A DNA stretch of 22,445 bases from Candidatus Peregrinibacteria bacterium (GTDB taxonomy: Bacteria > Patescibacteriota > Gracilibacteria > UBA1369 > PNNO01): positions 1 through 22,445 of the forward strand of contig WJKT01000018.1 of assembly GCA_014728955.1 (NCBI GenBank). Direction: 5' to 3'. Below the pieces are notes generated by a model, which had not been told where the DNA came from, did no database searches, and saw only the letters and a program-made list of their open reading frames with translations. The translations under genes and the position numbers were made by a program. This document shows, in pieces, positions 1 through 7,405 of the stretch. Every line of letters starts with the position of its first letter. Positions within the stretch are counted from its first letter, which is position 1.

Positions 1-255
1 AAAGCTTTCTATAAGTAGGATAAGAAATTTGCCGAAGGTAACGTTATAAATTTTTAGAAATGCAGCGGCAAGTGTTATCAGCGAAATGATCAACACTGGG
101 GGAAACCACACTTCCCAATAGTACGTTCGTGCTAAAATGACGTATACAAGGTATGCAAGACCGCCGCCCGCACCTATAATGATCATATGTCGTAAGGTGA
201 GGGGGCCAACGATTTTATCGGCCATTTGTACGTTTTGTGGTACTTTTGCTTGCAT
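1..255 (-). CDS. PrgI family protein (3' end outside window)
   Basis: Reading leftward from an ATG at 253-255, the frame stays open for 85 codons to the window edge, so the C-terminus and stop are not visible. The N-terminus begins MQAKVPQNVQMADKIVGPLT, followed by two hydrophobic segments at about residues 22-41 and 53-68 separated by a short segment containing TYYWEVWFPP. This soluble head, two-helix pattern and the VPQN...DKIVGPLT opening match PrgI-family proteins (Pfam PF12666), small membrane proteins of conjugation/type IV secretion-like clusters that are common in Patescibacteria, where a VirB4-like ATPase often follows. That neighbour would lie outside the window. The gene diverges from lepA and has its own promoter at 288-317. 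No Shine-Dalgarno sequence precedes the start. Family recognition is from memory of the consensus, not from a search. Confidence 0.8.
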   Translation of the reverse strand, partial: MQAKVPQNVQMADKIVGPLTLRHMIIIGAGGGLAYLVYVILARTYYWEVWFPPVLIISLITLAAAFLKIYNVTFGKFLILLIESF

Positions 256-287
256 GCAATTATTATCACGTGAATACTTATCAAAGT

Positions 288-317
288 ATTATACCATAAA
301 AAAGCCATTTATTTCAA
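288..317 (-). promoter_or_regulatory. Promoter for the PrgI-family gene
   Basis: On the minus strand, TTGAAA (312-317) is followed by an 18-nt spacer and a perfect TATAAT (288-293). The box lies 32 nt before the ATG, giving a predicted leader of about 25 nt. It is one of the best sigma-70-type matches in the window. Confidence 0.7.
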
Positions 318-420
318 TTTCCAGTTGCATTCTGATTGTAGTTTGTTAGAATTCTTTCGGTAAAAACAAAAAAAACATATACAAAATTGAACAAATAATT
401 AGAACAATAAACTGATTTTG

Positions 421-2247
421 ATGAATAAAAATAGTGTTCAAAATATTAGAAATTTTTGTATTATTGCTCATATAGATCACGGAAAATCGACATTGGCTGA
501 TCGCTTTTTAGAGGTTACTAACACTATCGAAAAACGTGACATGAAGCATGGCCAATTGTTGGACACAATGGATCTTGAGCAGGAACGGGGGATTACCATT
601 AAGTTGCAACCGGTTCGTATGGAGTGGAAATACGAGGATCAATCGTATCTTCTTAATTTAATCGATACACCAGGTCATGTGGATTTTAGTTATGAAGTGT
701 CGCGCAGCCTGGTCGCATGCGAAGGGGCTATTTTGATTATTGATGCAACGCAGGGAATTCAGGCGCAAACGTTAGCCAATTGTTATATGGCTATTGAGCA
801 TGATCTTGAAATTATACCGGTATTGAACAAAATTGACTTGCCGTCGGCAGATGTGGAAAAGGTCTCAAAAGAAGTTGAAAGTACATTGGGTATACCTCAT
901 GAAGATATTATCAGTGTTTCCGCAAAGGAAGGGACTAATGTTAAAGCCGTTTTGCAGGCGATTATTGAAAAAGTCCCCCCGCCACAGCCATCATCGGTTG
1001 ATGATGAATTCAAAGCATTGATTTTTGATTCTGTTTACGATCCTTATAAAGGGGTAGTGGCGTATATTCGTGTTATGTCAGGAGGGGTGAGAAAAGGGCA
1101 GACGCTTCATTTATTGCATACAAAGAAAGAAATTGAAGTAATGGAATGTGGTTATTTTAAACCGCATTATACAGAGGCTCCCGGATTACAACCCGGCGAA
1201 GTGGGATATGTGGTAACCGGTTTAAAAACGGTTGCGGAAGCCCGGGTTGGTGATACGTTATGGGCGCCGGGTAAGGAAAAAATTGAAGTGGAAAAGGCAA
1301 AGCCGTTAAGCGGTTATGCAGAAGTGAAGCCATATGTTTTTGCGGGAATTTTTTGTATAGACGGAGATGATTATCCTTTGCTGCGTGATGCCCTTGAAAA
1401 ACTGCAAATCAATGATGCTGCTTTATCATTTTCTCCTGAACAGTCGGGAGCACTTGGGTTCGGTTTTCGATGTGGCTTTTTGGGTATGCTGCATCTGGAA
1501 ATTGTGCAAGAAAGGTTGGAACGCGAGTATGATTTAAATTTAATTATAACAGCGCCATCTGTTTCATATATTGCCGTTCTTAATGATGGGGAGGAGGAGT
1601 TTATTTCAAATCCGTCACAGCTACCAGACCCTTCAACCATAACCTCGCTCAAAGAGCCGTGGATGAAGCTGGAAGTATTAGCTCCAAAGGAATATATCGG
1701 TGCAATTATGAAATTGTCTCAGGATCGCAGGGGGCTTAATAAAAATATGCAATATATTGATCAGGATCGAGTAATTCTGGAATTTGAGATTCCGCTTGCT
1801 TCGATTGTTGTGGATTTTTATGATTCCTTAATGAGTGTTACGTCGGGCTATGCGTCGATGAATTATGAGTTTATTGAATTTAGAGAGGATAAGCTGGTAA
1901 AACTTGATATTCTTGTTGGGGGAAGCATTGTAGAAGCTTTATCCGTTATTGTTCATCGTGATGACGCGTATCATGTTGGTGTTCATATGGCAAAAAAATT
2001 AAAAAAACTGATTCCCCGGACACAATTTGAAGTGCCGGTGCAAGCGGCGATAGGATCTAAAATTATTGCTCGTGAAACAATCAGGGCATTGCGGAAAGAT
2101 GTAACGGCAAAATTATATGGTGGTGATCGGTCGCGAAAAGATAAATTGTTGAAAAAACAGAAAGAAGGGAAAAAACGCATGAAGAAAGTGGGGAATGTGG
2201 ATATACCTCAGGAAGCTTTTTTGAGCATCCTGAAACGGGACGACTAG
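421..2247 (+). CDS. lepA: Elongation factor 4 (LepA)
   Basis: A 608-residue translational GTPase of the usual LepA length. It back-translocates or remodels stalled ribosomes and is membrane- or ribosome-associated. The G1 motif AHIDHGKST is at residues 16-24, followed by RGITIK (switch I), DTPGH (G3), NKIDLP (G4) and SAKEG (G5). The C-terminal LepA-specific domain ends with KEGKKRMKKVGNVDIPQEAF, which separates it from EF-G and BipA. A TTG at 418 directly precedes the ATG, but the ATG at 421 is the natural start. There is no Shine-Dalgarno sequence, and I see no convincing promoter in the AT-rich 165-bp gap to the divergent PrgI-family gene. It ends with TAG, one of two TAG stops in the window. 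No terminator is visible downstream. Confidence 0.97.
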   Translation: MNKNSVQNIRNFCIIAHIDHGKSTLADRFLEVTNTIEKRDMKHGQLLDTMDLEQERGITIKLQPVRMEWKYEDQSYLLNLIDTPGHVDFSYEVSRSLVACEGAILIIDATQGIQAQTLANCYMAIEHDLEIIPVLNKIDLPSADVEKVSKEVESTLGIPHEDIISVSAKEGTNVKAVLQAIIEKVPPPQPSSVDDEFKALIFDSVYDPYKGVVAYIRVMSGGVRKGQTLHLLHTKKEIEVMECGYFKPHYTEAPGLQPGEVGYVVTGLKTVAEARVGDTLWAPGKEKIEVEKAKPLSGYAEVKPYVFAGIFCIDGDDYPLLRDALEKLQINDAALSFSPEQSGALGFGFRCGFLGMLHLEIVQERLEREYDLNLIITAPSVSYIAVLNDGEEEFISNPSQLPDPSTITSLKEPWMKLEVLAPKEYIGAIMKLSQDRRGLNKNMQYIDQDRVILEFEIPLASIVVDFYDSLMSVTSGYASMNYEFIEFREDKLVKLDILVGGSIVEALSVIVHRDDAYHVGVHMAKKLKKLIPRTQFEVPVQAAIGSKIIARETIRALRKDVTAKLYGGDRSRKDKLLKKQKEGKKRMKKVGNVDIPQEAFLSILKRDD

Positions 2248-2252
2248 CCTGT

Positions 2253-2271
2253 TGAACAAAAATAGTGTTCA
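2253..2271. repeat. Inverted repeat TGAACA-N7-TGTTCA after lepA
   Basis: TGAACA (2253-2258) and TGTTCA (2266-2271) form a perfect 6-bp inverted repeat with a 7-nt centre, starting 5 nt after the lepA stop. Positions 422-440, at the start of lepA, carry a near copy (TGAATA-N7-TGTTCA); the two share 16 of 17 bases over 424-440 and 2255-2271. It lies 35-53 bp upstream of the next gene's -35 box. It could be an operator, a small hairpin or chance; there is no T-tract to make it a terminator. Confidence 0.35.
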
Positions 2272-2305
2272 TGTTCTGCTCCGTTTCTTGTAAACCGCTT
2301 ATTCA

Positions 2306-2334
2306 TTGAACAAAGTGGCATTTTGTGCTAAAAT
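2306..2334 (+). promoter_or_regulatory. Promoter of the solute-binding protein/phosphatase unit
   Basis: TTGAAC (2306-2311), a 17-nt spacer and TAAAAT (2329-2334). Transcription should begin near 2341, about 22 nt before the ATG at 2363. Because the in-frame TTG at 2306 is itself the -35 box, this promoter argues against the longer reading of the downstream gene. Confidence 0.7.
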
Positions 2335-2362
2335 GTTAGGAAAATATCATTATGTATACGAT

Positions 2363-3886
2363 ATGAAGTTGCTCGGAAAAATAGTTTTTTATTGCATTAT
2401 CTTTGGCATTTTGGCCTTTCTTTTAGTGCAGCTTTTTTTTAGAGCAGAATATGAAGATATTAAAAACACTTATTTTCATTCAAGTGCTTCAGTTGAGACG
2501 CAAACGGATAATTCATTAACCATTGTATATTCGTTCGGCGTGGAATCGCTTGAACCTACCTTGTATGATTCTGCAAGTAGATCACGTACATTAAATGTTT
2601 ACGAAAGATTAGTGGCTACCGATCGTAATTTGCAGGCGAAGTCGGGTTTGGCCCTTTCGTGGGGTAGAATAGATGAAATAACCTGGGAATTTAAATTGCG
2701 ACCTGATGTGGTGTTTCATGATGGATCTTCTTTCGATGCCAATGATGTAAAAGCCAGTTTTGATCGAGCAATGCAGTATGAACGATCTGGGCTAAAAGAT
2801 ATATTGAGTACTATCGATTCGGTTGAAGTTATTGATGAATTAACGATTCATATTGTAACAAAAGAACCTGATCCTATTTTAGTGAATCGTGCTGCTACCG
2901 TTTTGATTTTCCCTTCGGATTATACTGCATTCGATACGCCGGTGGGAACCGCTCCGTATCGATTTGTTTCTCAAACAGAAAGTGAATTTTCGGTTACTCG
3001 TTTTGATGATTACTGGGGTGAGAAACCATACTATAAAAATGTATTTATTAAAGCTATAGAAAACAGATTTGATAGGATAGATGCCATGAAGAACGGACAG
3101 ATTGATATTCTTGCTAATGTCCCCCCAACGCTTGCTAATGAAATCGTGATAAATCAACGGGCAACCATTGCCAGTTTACCAAGCCTTGAAGTTAATTTTT
3201 TGATGTTTAATTATGAATCTTCATTACTTGAAGATAAACGTATTAGACGAGCTATTTCGCAGGCATTTGATAAAGATATTTTTGTTGATATTTCAAACGG
3301 GCATGCAACTGCATCCAACCAATTTGTTAGTAACGGTATTTTTGGTTTTAATCCATCAATCGAAGATGTAGGGCAGGATCTTTCTATGGCAAAACGTTTA
3401 ATACGACAATACGACCCGTTTAAAAAGCCTTCTGTAACGATTGATATGACACAGGGAACGCAAGCGATTGGTGATTATATTAAGCAGCAGCTTGATGAAG
3501 TGGGACTCTCGGTGACGATTAATTATCTTTCGTTTGATAGATTACGGGCAAAGATTTTTGCAAAGCAGTCTGAAATGTTTTATTTGGGGTGGCGCAGCGA
3601 AATTGGCGATGCAAGTGGATTTTATGAAAACGTTGTTTATTCTGAAGGGCGCTTTAATGGAGGCAACTTTAAGAACAAAAAAGTTGATCAACTTATTGAG
3701 TTGAGTACAAAAAATTTGGATGACCAAAAACGTCTTCAACAGTTTCAGGAAATTATGCGTATTATTGTTGAAGAAGAAATAATGGGTGTTCCTCTTTTTG
3801 AGACCGATGTCATTTACGGCGTAAAAGCAGGAGTGCATTTCAGCCCTCGGCTTGACGGTTATATCCTTGCTTCCGAATTATCTTAA
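2363..3886 (+). CDS. Membrane-anchored family-5 extracellular solute-binding protein
   Basis: A 507-residue member of the SBP_bac_5 (oligopeptide/dipeptide/nickel-binding) family. An N-terminal uncleaved anchor, about residues 5-26, contains FYCIIFGILAFLLVQLFF and is followed by the binding fold: SLEPTLYD near the start, VYERLV, then VVFHDGSSFDANDVKASFDR, the typical family signature, and GTAPYRF. No lipobox cysteine follows the hydrophobic stretch, so the protein is probably tethered by a transmembrane helix. The ATG at 2363 was chosen because the upstream extension from TTG at 2306 runs through the promoter. No permease or ATPase gene is adjacent. Instead the stop is 10 nt before a transmembrane PP2C-type phosphatase gene, so the two are probably cotranscribed. 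The ligand cannot be told from sequence; binding for signalling rather than import is an inference from the neighbourhood. Confidence 0.88.
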   Translation: MKLLGKIVFYCIIFGILAFLLVQLFFRAEYEDIKNTYFHSSASVETQTDNSLTIVYSFGVESLEPTLYDSASRSRTLNVYERLVATDRNLQAKSGLALSWGRIDEITWEFKLRPDVVFHDGSSFDANDVKASFDRAMQYERSGLKDILSTIDSVEVIDELTIHIVTKEPDPILVNRAATVLIFPSDYTAFDTPVGTAPYRFVSQTESEFSVTRFDDYWGEKPYYKNVFIKAIENRFDRIDAMKNGQIDILANVPPTLANEIVINQRATIASLPSLEVNFLMFNYESSLLEDKRIRRAISQAFDKDIFVDISNGHATASNQFVSNGIFGFNPSIEDVGQDLSMAKRLIRQYDPFKKPSVTIDMTQGTQAIGDYIKQQLDEVGLSVTINYLSFDRLRAKIFAKQSEMFYLGWRSEIGDASGFYENVVYSEGRFNGGNFKNKKVDQLIELSTKNLDDQKRLQQFQEIMRIIVEEEIMGVPLFETDVIYGVKAGVHFSPRLDGYILASELS

Positions 3887-3896
3887 TCACGTATGT

Positions 3897-5471
3897 ATGT
3901 ATTCAATTAAAACAAAACTTGTGGCCGGTATAACGCTCCTTATTGTGGGGCTCTTTAGTGCTGCAGCGTTTTTATTGATACGTGAAAAACAAAAAGAACT
4001 TACGCAAGATATAAATTTTCAGGTACGTTCGTTCGGGGAATTGACGGCACCGAATATTATTGATGATTATCGGCTGTATCTTGCTGAAAAAGGATTTATC
4101 TATTTTAATCGTGAAATTAACGAAACATTCCAGCGTACGCAAGATATTGATAAAATCCAGATTTTTGAATATAACGGTGTTATTTTATACGATTCTTCGG
4201 AAGAACGGGAGTCACAGTATGAAGGGCCGGTAAGAATGATTGATAATGAGAATATTGTTGCTCAGGTGCAGGCAAATAATCCTTCTATTCTTAGTCAGTC
4301 CGGTCGTGTTCTTTATATTAAAAAAGATGAAGAGGGGAATGTTCAGTATGTAAATGAAAATGAAAAGGCTATAGAGCCGCTGGGAGAGCTTGAGCGTATC
4401 CATTATGTGGTTTATCCGGTTGATGATAAGTATGCGGTTATGTATTACGTTAATTATGATAATCTTGATGCATTGTTACGTACCGATACGATACGGATTG
4501 TTTTCCTTGCTATTGTCGGTATGATTATCGGTTTATTGATGGCGATATTTTTCTCGAATAGAATTACCAAGCCATTGAAAAAATTAACGGTTAGTTCGGG
4601 TATTATCGCTAAGGGGGATTTTCAGCATCGTGTTTCCATTTCTACCCATGATGAACTTGAAATACTTGGTAATGCCTTTAACAAGATGGCTGCCGATCTT
4701 GATAAAAGTACCAAGGCGCTTGTTTATAAAGAACGTGTAGCTAAGGAATTGGAATTGGCTCAAAAGATACAAAAAGGGAATATTCCTAAAGAAATCCCTA
4801 AGCTTGAGGGGTTGGATATTTCGGCAGGGCTTGTTCCCGCTGAGGAAATTGGTGGAGATGTTTATGATTTCCTTGTTAAGGATGATGATAATACGCTTTT
4901 TTATCTCGGTGATGTTACCGGGCATGGTGTGCCGTCGGGAATACTCGGATCGATTGCCAACGCGATGTTCTACAGTTACGCCGAGGAAACGGATTTGAAA
5001 AAATTGATGGTTCATGTCAATAAAGTATTAAAAGCAAAATCACCGGCAAATATGTTTTTAACGTTATGCCTGCTTAATTGGAATAAAGGTGATAAAAAAC
5101 TTTCATATGTTAATGCGGGACATGAGCAAATCATTCACTTTAATTCAAAAAATCAAGCTGTACAGCTCTTAAAAGGTGGTGGTATTGCGCTTGGTATGTT
5201 TCCTGATATCAACAAAATGATTGAAGAGCAACTTGTGCCTCTTGAAGTGGGGGACTGTATTGTACTGTATAGTGATGGGATTCCCGAAGCGTGGAAAAAT
5301 GAAAAAGAGAATTACGGCATGGATCGATTTAAATCAACGATTCAGCAATATGGCGGTTTGGAAACCGCAACAGCTATCCGTAATGCTATTTTACAAAACG
5401 TTAAAGATTTTACCGGCGATTATAAACAAATGGATGATATTACCATTATGGTTATAAAGAGAACTGCTTAA
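3897..5471 (+). CDS. Transmembrane HAMP/SpoIIE-family PP2C-type protein phosphatase
   Basis: A 524-residue membrane signalling protein. TM1 is at about residues 9-29 and an extracellular region of about 170 residues follows (possible Cache-like sensor, not identified). TM2 is at about 199-220 and a HAMP domain at 221-275 (RITKPLKKL ... DELEILGNAFNKM). A helical linker with ELAQKIQKGNIPKEIP leads into the SpoIIE/RsbU catalytic domain. Metal-binding and catalytic motifs are intact: GGDVYDF near 318, GDVTGHG near 338, NAGHE, YSDGIPEA near 458 and MDDITI near 512. Such enzymes dephosphorylate serine/threonine on anti-sigma antagonist or other partner proteins in response to extracellular input. 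The start at ATG 3897 is preferred over TTG 3852, because the latter overlaps the upstream gene and adds residues before TM1. The gene follows the solute-binding protein by 10 nt. No kinase or anti-sigma partner is in the window. Its stop codon overlaps the glyA stop. Confidence 0.93.
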   Translation: MYSIKTKLVAGITLLIVGLFSAAAFLLIREKQKELTQDINFQVRSFGELTAPNIIDDYRLYLAEKGFIYFNREINETFQRTQDIDKIQIFEYNGVILYDSSEERESQYEGPVRMIDNENIVAQVQANNPSILSQSGRVLYIKKDEEGNVQYVNENEKAIEPLGELERIHYVVYPVDDKYAVMYYVNYDNLDALLRTDTIRIVFLAIVGMIIGLLMAIFFSNRITKPLKKLTVSSGIIAKGDFQHRVSISTHDELEILGNAFNKMAADLDKSTKALVYKERVAKELELAQKIQKGNIPKEIPKLEGLDISAGLVPAEEIGGDVYDFLVKDDDNTLFYLGDVTGHGVPSGILGSIANAMFYSYAEETDLKKLMVHVNKVLKAKSPANMFLTLCLLNWNKGDKKLSYVNAGHEQIIHFNSKNQAVQLLKGGGIALGMFPDINKMIEEQLVPLEVGDCIVLYSDGIPEAWKNEKENYGMDRFKSTIQQYGGLETATAIRNAILQNVKDFTGDYKQMDDITIMVIKRTA

Positions 5472-6712
5472 TTATCAATTCCCGGAACGGGGAAGTTGCT
5501 ACATAAGTCTTTCACCTTGTTTTTTATATTCGCCAAGTAATCATCATCGGTATGATTATTGAGGGCGTCGTTAATAAAATCGGCGACTTGTTTCATTTCG
5601 GGCTCTTTCATACCACGTGTTGTGATTGCAGGGGTTCCCATTCGTATGCCGCTTGGATCAAATGGCGATCGAGGATCAAAAGGGACGGTATTTTTATTTA
5701 ACGTAATACCTGCTTTATCAAGAGCTTCTTGGGCTACTTTTCCGGGGATATCTTTATTCGTAAGATCCGCAAGAATAAGATGATTGTCGGTCCCTCCCGA
5801 TACAAGATTAAATCCGTGTTCAAGCAGTCGCTCTGCAAGTGTGTGCGCATTTTTTACTACTTGATGTGCATATTCTTTAAAAGAAGGCTGAAGAGCTTCT
5901 CCGAATGCAACAGCTTTTGCGGCCGTTGTATTATCATGCGGGCCTCCTTGTAATCCCGGGAAGACAGCTCTATCAATACTTTTGGCGAATTTTTTCTTAC
6001 ACATAATCATTGCGCCACGCGGTCCTCTGAGTGTTTTATGTGTCGTCGTTGTTATTACATCAAAATAAGGGACGGGGCTTTTATGTGCCTCGCCGGCGAT
6101 GAGGCCTGCAATATGAGCAATGTCAGCCATAGTAATAGCGCCTACTTCATCAGCGATTTCTTTAAATGCTTTCCAGTCTATTTTTCTCGGGTATGCTGTA
6201 TAGCCGGCAATGATTAGTTTGGGTTTCGTTTTAAGAGCCAGTTCTCGTATCGCGTCCATATTGAGCATGCCGGTTTCTTTATCGACTTCATAGCCGGTAC
6301 ATTCAAAAGACTTTCCCGAAAAACTTATAGGGAGACCATGTGTTATATGGCCGCCATGATCTAATTTTAATCCCATGATGGTATCACCGTATTCCAGGAG
6401 CCCAAAATACACTGCCGTGTTTGCCGGACTACCTGAATAAGGCTGCACATTAACGTGGTCAACGTTGAACAATTTTTTTGCTCGATCAATCGCAAGTTGT
6501 TCAACCTGATCAACATATTCTTGTCCACCATAATATCGTTTCCCCGGATATCCTTCTGAATATTTATTGGTAAAAATTGAGCCGGTTGCTTCCATGACTG
6601 CTTGAGAGGCATAGTTTTCGGAAGGTATAAGTTCCATCCCATGCGCTTGTCTTTTTCGTTCATGGTCTAAAATGTCAGCAACCTGTTTATCTGACGTGTG
6701 GAGTGATGGCAT
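5468..6712 (-). CDS. glyA: Serine hydroxymethyltransferase
   Basis: A 414-residue PLP enzyme interconverting serine plus THF with glycine plus 5,10-methylene-THF, the main one-carbon source. The family fold is complete: ELIPSENYAS at 27-36, NKYSEGYPGKRYYGG at 49-63, MADIAHIAGL at 195-204, and the PLP-lysine motif TTTTHKTLRGPRG with K226 as the Schiff-base lysine. The C-terminus retains GIRMGTPAITTRGMKEPEM. It lies 12 nt downstream of the 5-formyl-THF cyclo-ligase gene on the same strand, so the pair probably form an operon. Functionally they fit, since SHMT can form 5-formyl-THF as a side product and the cyclo-ligase recycles it. The start lacks a Shine-Dalgarno sequence. Its TAA stop shares TTAA with the stop of the convergent phosphatase gene. 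Confidence 0.97.
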   Translation of the reverse strand: MPSLHTSDKQVADILDHERKRQAHGMELIPSENYASQAVMEATGSIFTNKYSEGYPGKRYYGGQEYVDQVEQLAIDRAKKLFNVDHVNVQPYSGSPANTAVYFGLLEYGDTIMGLKLDHGGHITHGLPISFSGKSFECTGYEVDKETGMLNMDAIRELALKTKPKLIIAGYTAYPRKIDWKAFKEIADEVGAITMADIAHIAGLIAGEAHKSPVPYFDVITTTTHKTLRGPRGAMIMCKKKFAKSIDRAVFPGLQGGPHDNTTAAKAVAFGEALQPSFKEYAHQVVKNAHTLAERLLEHGFNLVSGGTDNHLILADLTNKDIPGKVAQEALDKAGITLNKNTVPFDPRSPFDPSGIRMGTPAITTRGMKEPEMKQVADFINDALNNHTDDDYLANIKNKVKDLCSNFPVPGIDN

Positions 6713-6724
6713 GATAGGGGAAGA

Positions 6725-7309
6725 TTAAGTATTAAAGCGGTAAACGGTTTTTTCTGTAAGAATTCCGTCAACGGGAATATCATGTTTTTGTGCAGGAATA
6801 TTGTCGACAATTTGTAGTTCATATGCAAGGGCAAATTTGGGACACTTTAATTGCGTCATTAATCCATCGTAATATCCTTTCCCGTAACCGATGCGGTTAC
6901 CGTTTCTATCGAATGCTATGCCCGGAACGATTGCCAGATCAATAGACGAAGGAGCAACCATAGGGGCGGAAGGGACGGGTTCGTGAATGGCGTAATTGCC
7001 TTGTGCGGTTTCTTGTATTGATTGAATATGATGAAGTGTAAGCGTTTGATATTTAATATGTGTTTTCGGAACAATAATGCGCTTTTTTGTAATAAAATCT
7101 TGAATAAGTTGTTTTGTTGACGCTTCATAACGTGTTGATATATATATGAAAATTGTTTTTGCTTTTTCCCACTCTGAAAGTTGTGTAACAGTTTGGTACA
7201 ACCCGGCATCGCGTGTTTTCTTCTCTTGCTTTGTGAGGTATCGTCTTTTTCTGCTGAGATTTTCTCGTATTTCTTGTTTTCGCTTTCCATCATCTTGCAA
7301 CATACGCAT
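6725..7309 (-). CDS. fau: 5-formyltetrahydrofolate cyclo-ligase
   Basis: A 194-residue protein of the 5-FTHF cyclo-ligase (MTHFS) family. It uses ATP to convert 5-formyl-THF to 5,10-methenyl-THF in the cytoplasm. Signature segments are VPGIAFDRNGNRIGYGKGYY, which forms the ATP/folate-binding loop, the upstream VPKTHI, and the terminal IPVDGILTEKTVYRF. The N-terminal helix is Lys/Arg-rich (RKRRYLTKQEK). I chose the ATG at 7307-7309. The frame extends to an ATG at 7354, but that would start transcription-side of the promoter at 7335-7364. A second ATG at 7301-7303 is also possible. An AAGGAGT lies 14 nt before the chosen ATG, the only Shine-Dalgarno-like sequence I saw near a start. It leads an operon with glyA. 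Confidence 0.92.
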   Translation of the reverse strand: MRMLQDDGKRKQEIRENLSRKRRYLTKQEKKTRDAGLYQTVTQLSEWEKAKTIFIYISTRYEASTKQLIQDFITKKRIIVPKTHIKYQTLTLHHIQSIQETAQGNYAIHEPVPSAPMVAPSSIDLAIVPGIAFDRNGNRIGYGKGYYDGLMTQLKCPKFALAYELQIVDNIPAQKHDIPVDGILTEKTVYRFNT

Positions 7310-7334
7310 GATTATGAAGTGTACTCCTTGCAGG

Positions 7335-7364
7335 AGTATAGCATAGTCTTGCAATGACTGGTAA
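7335..7364 (-). promoter_or_regulatory. Promoter of the cyclo-ligase-glyA operon
   Basis: On the minus strand, TTACCA (7359-7364), an 18-nt spacer and TATACT (7335-7340). Its -35 box lies inside the spacer of the divergent promoter at 7349-7377, so polymerase could not occupy both at once. A perfect inverted repeat, TACTCC (7322-7327) and GGAGTA (7333-7338), overlaps the -10. Confidence 0.55.
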
Positions 7365-7377
7365 ATAGCACTAAAAT
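7349..7377 (+). promoter_or_regulatory. Promoter of the HtrA-like pseudoprotease gene
   Basis: TTGCAA (7349-7354), a 17-nt spacer and TAAAAT (7372-7377), ending 28 nt before the ATG at 7406. It is interleaved with the divergent promoter of the cyclo-ligase operon. Confidence 0.6.
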
Positions 7378-7405
7378 CAAGCTGAATTCAATAAATCAAC
7401 ACACT

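Noticed and set aside
137..349. Open frame of 70 codons on the plus strand at the left edge
   Set aside because: It is antisense to a convincing PrgI-family gene and to its promoter, with low-complexity content and no family resemblance.
1371..1652. Antisense open frames inside lepA, ileS, purC and other genes
   Set aside because: They are shadows of well-conserved genes, with no promoter, family match or independent support.
2306..2362. TTG start giving a 526-residue solute-binding protein
   Set aside because: The TTG is the -35 box of a strong promoter; the ATG at 2363 immediately precedes the membrane anchor.
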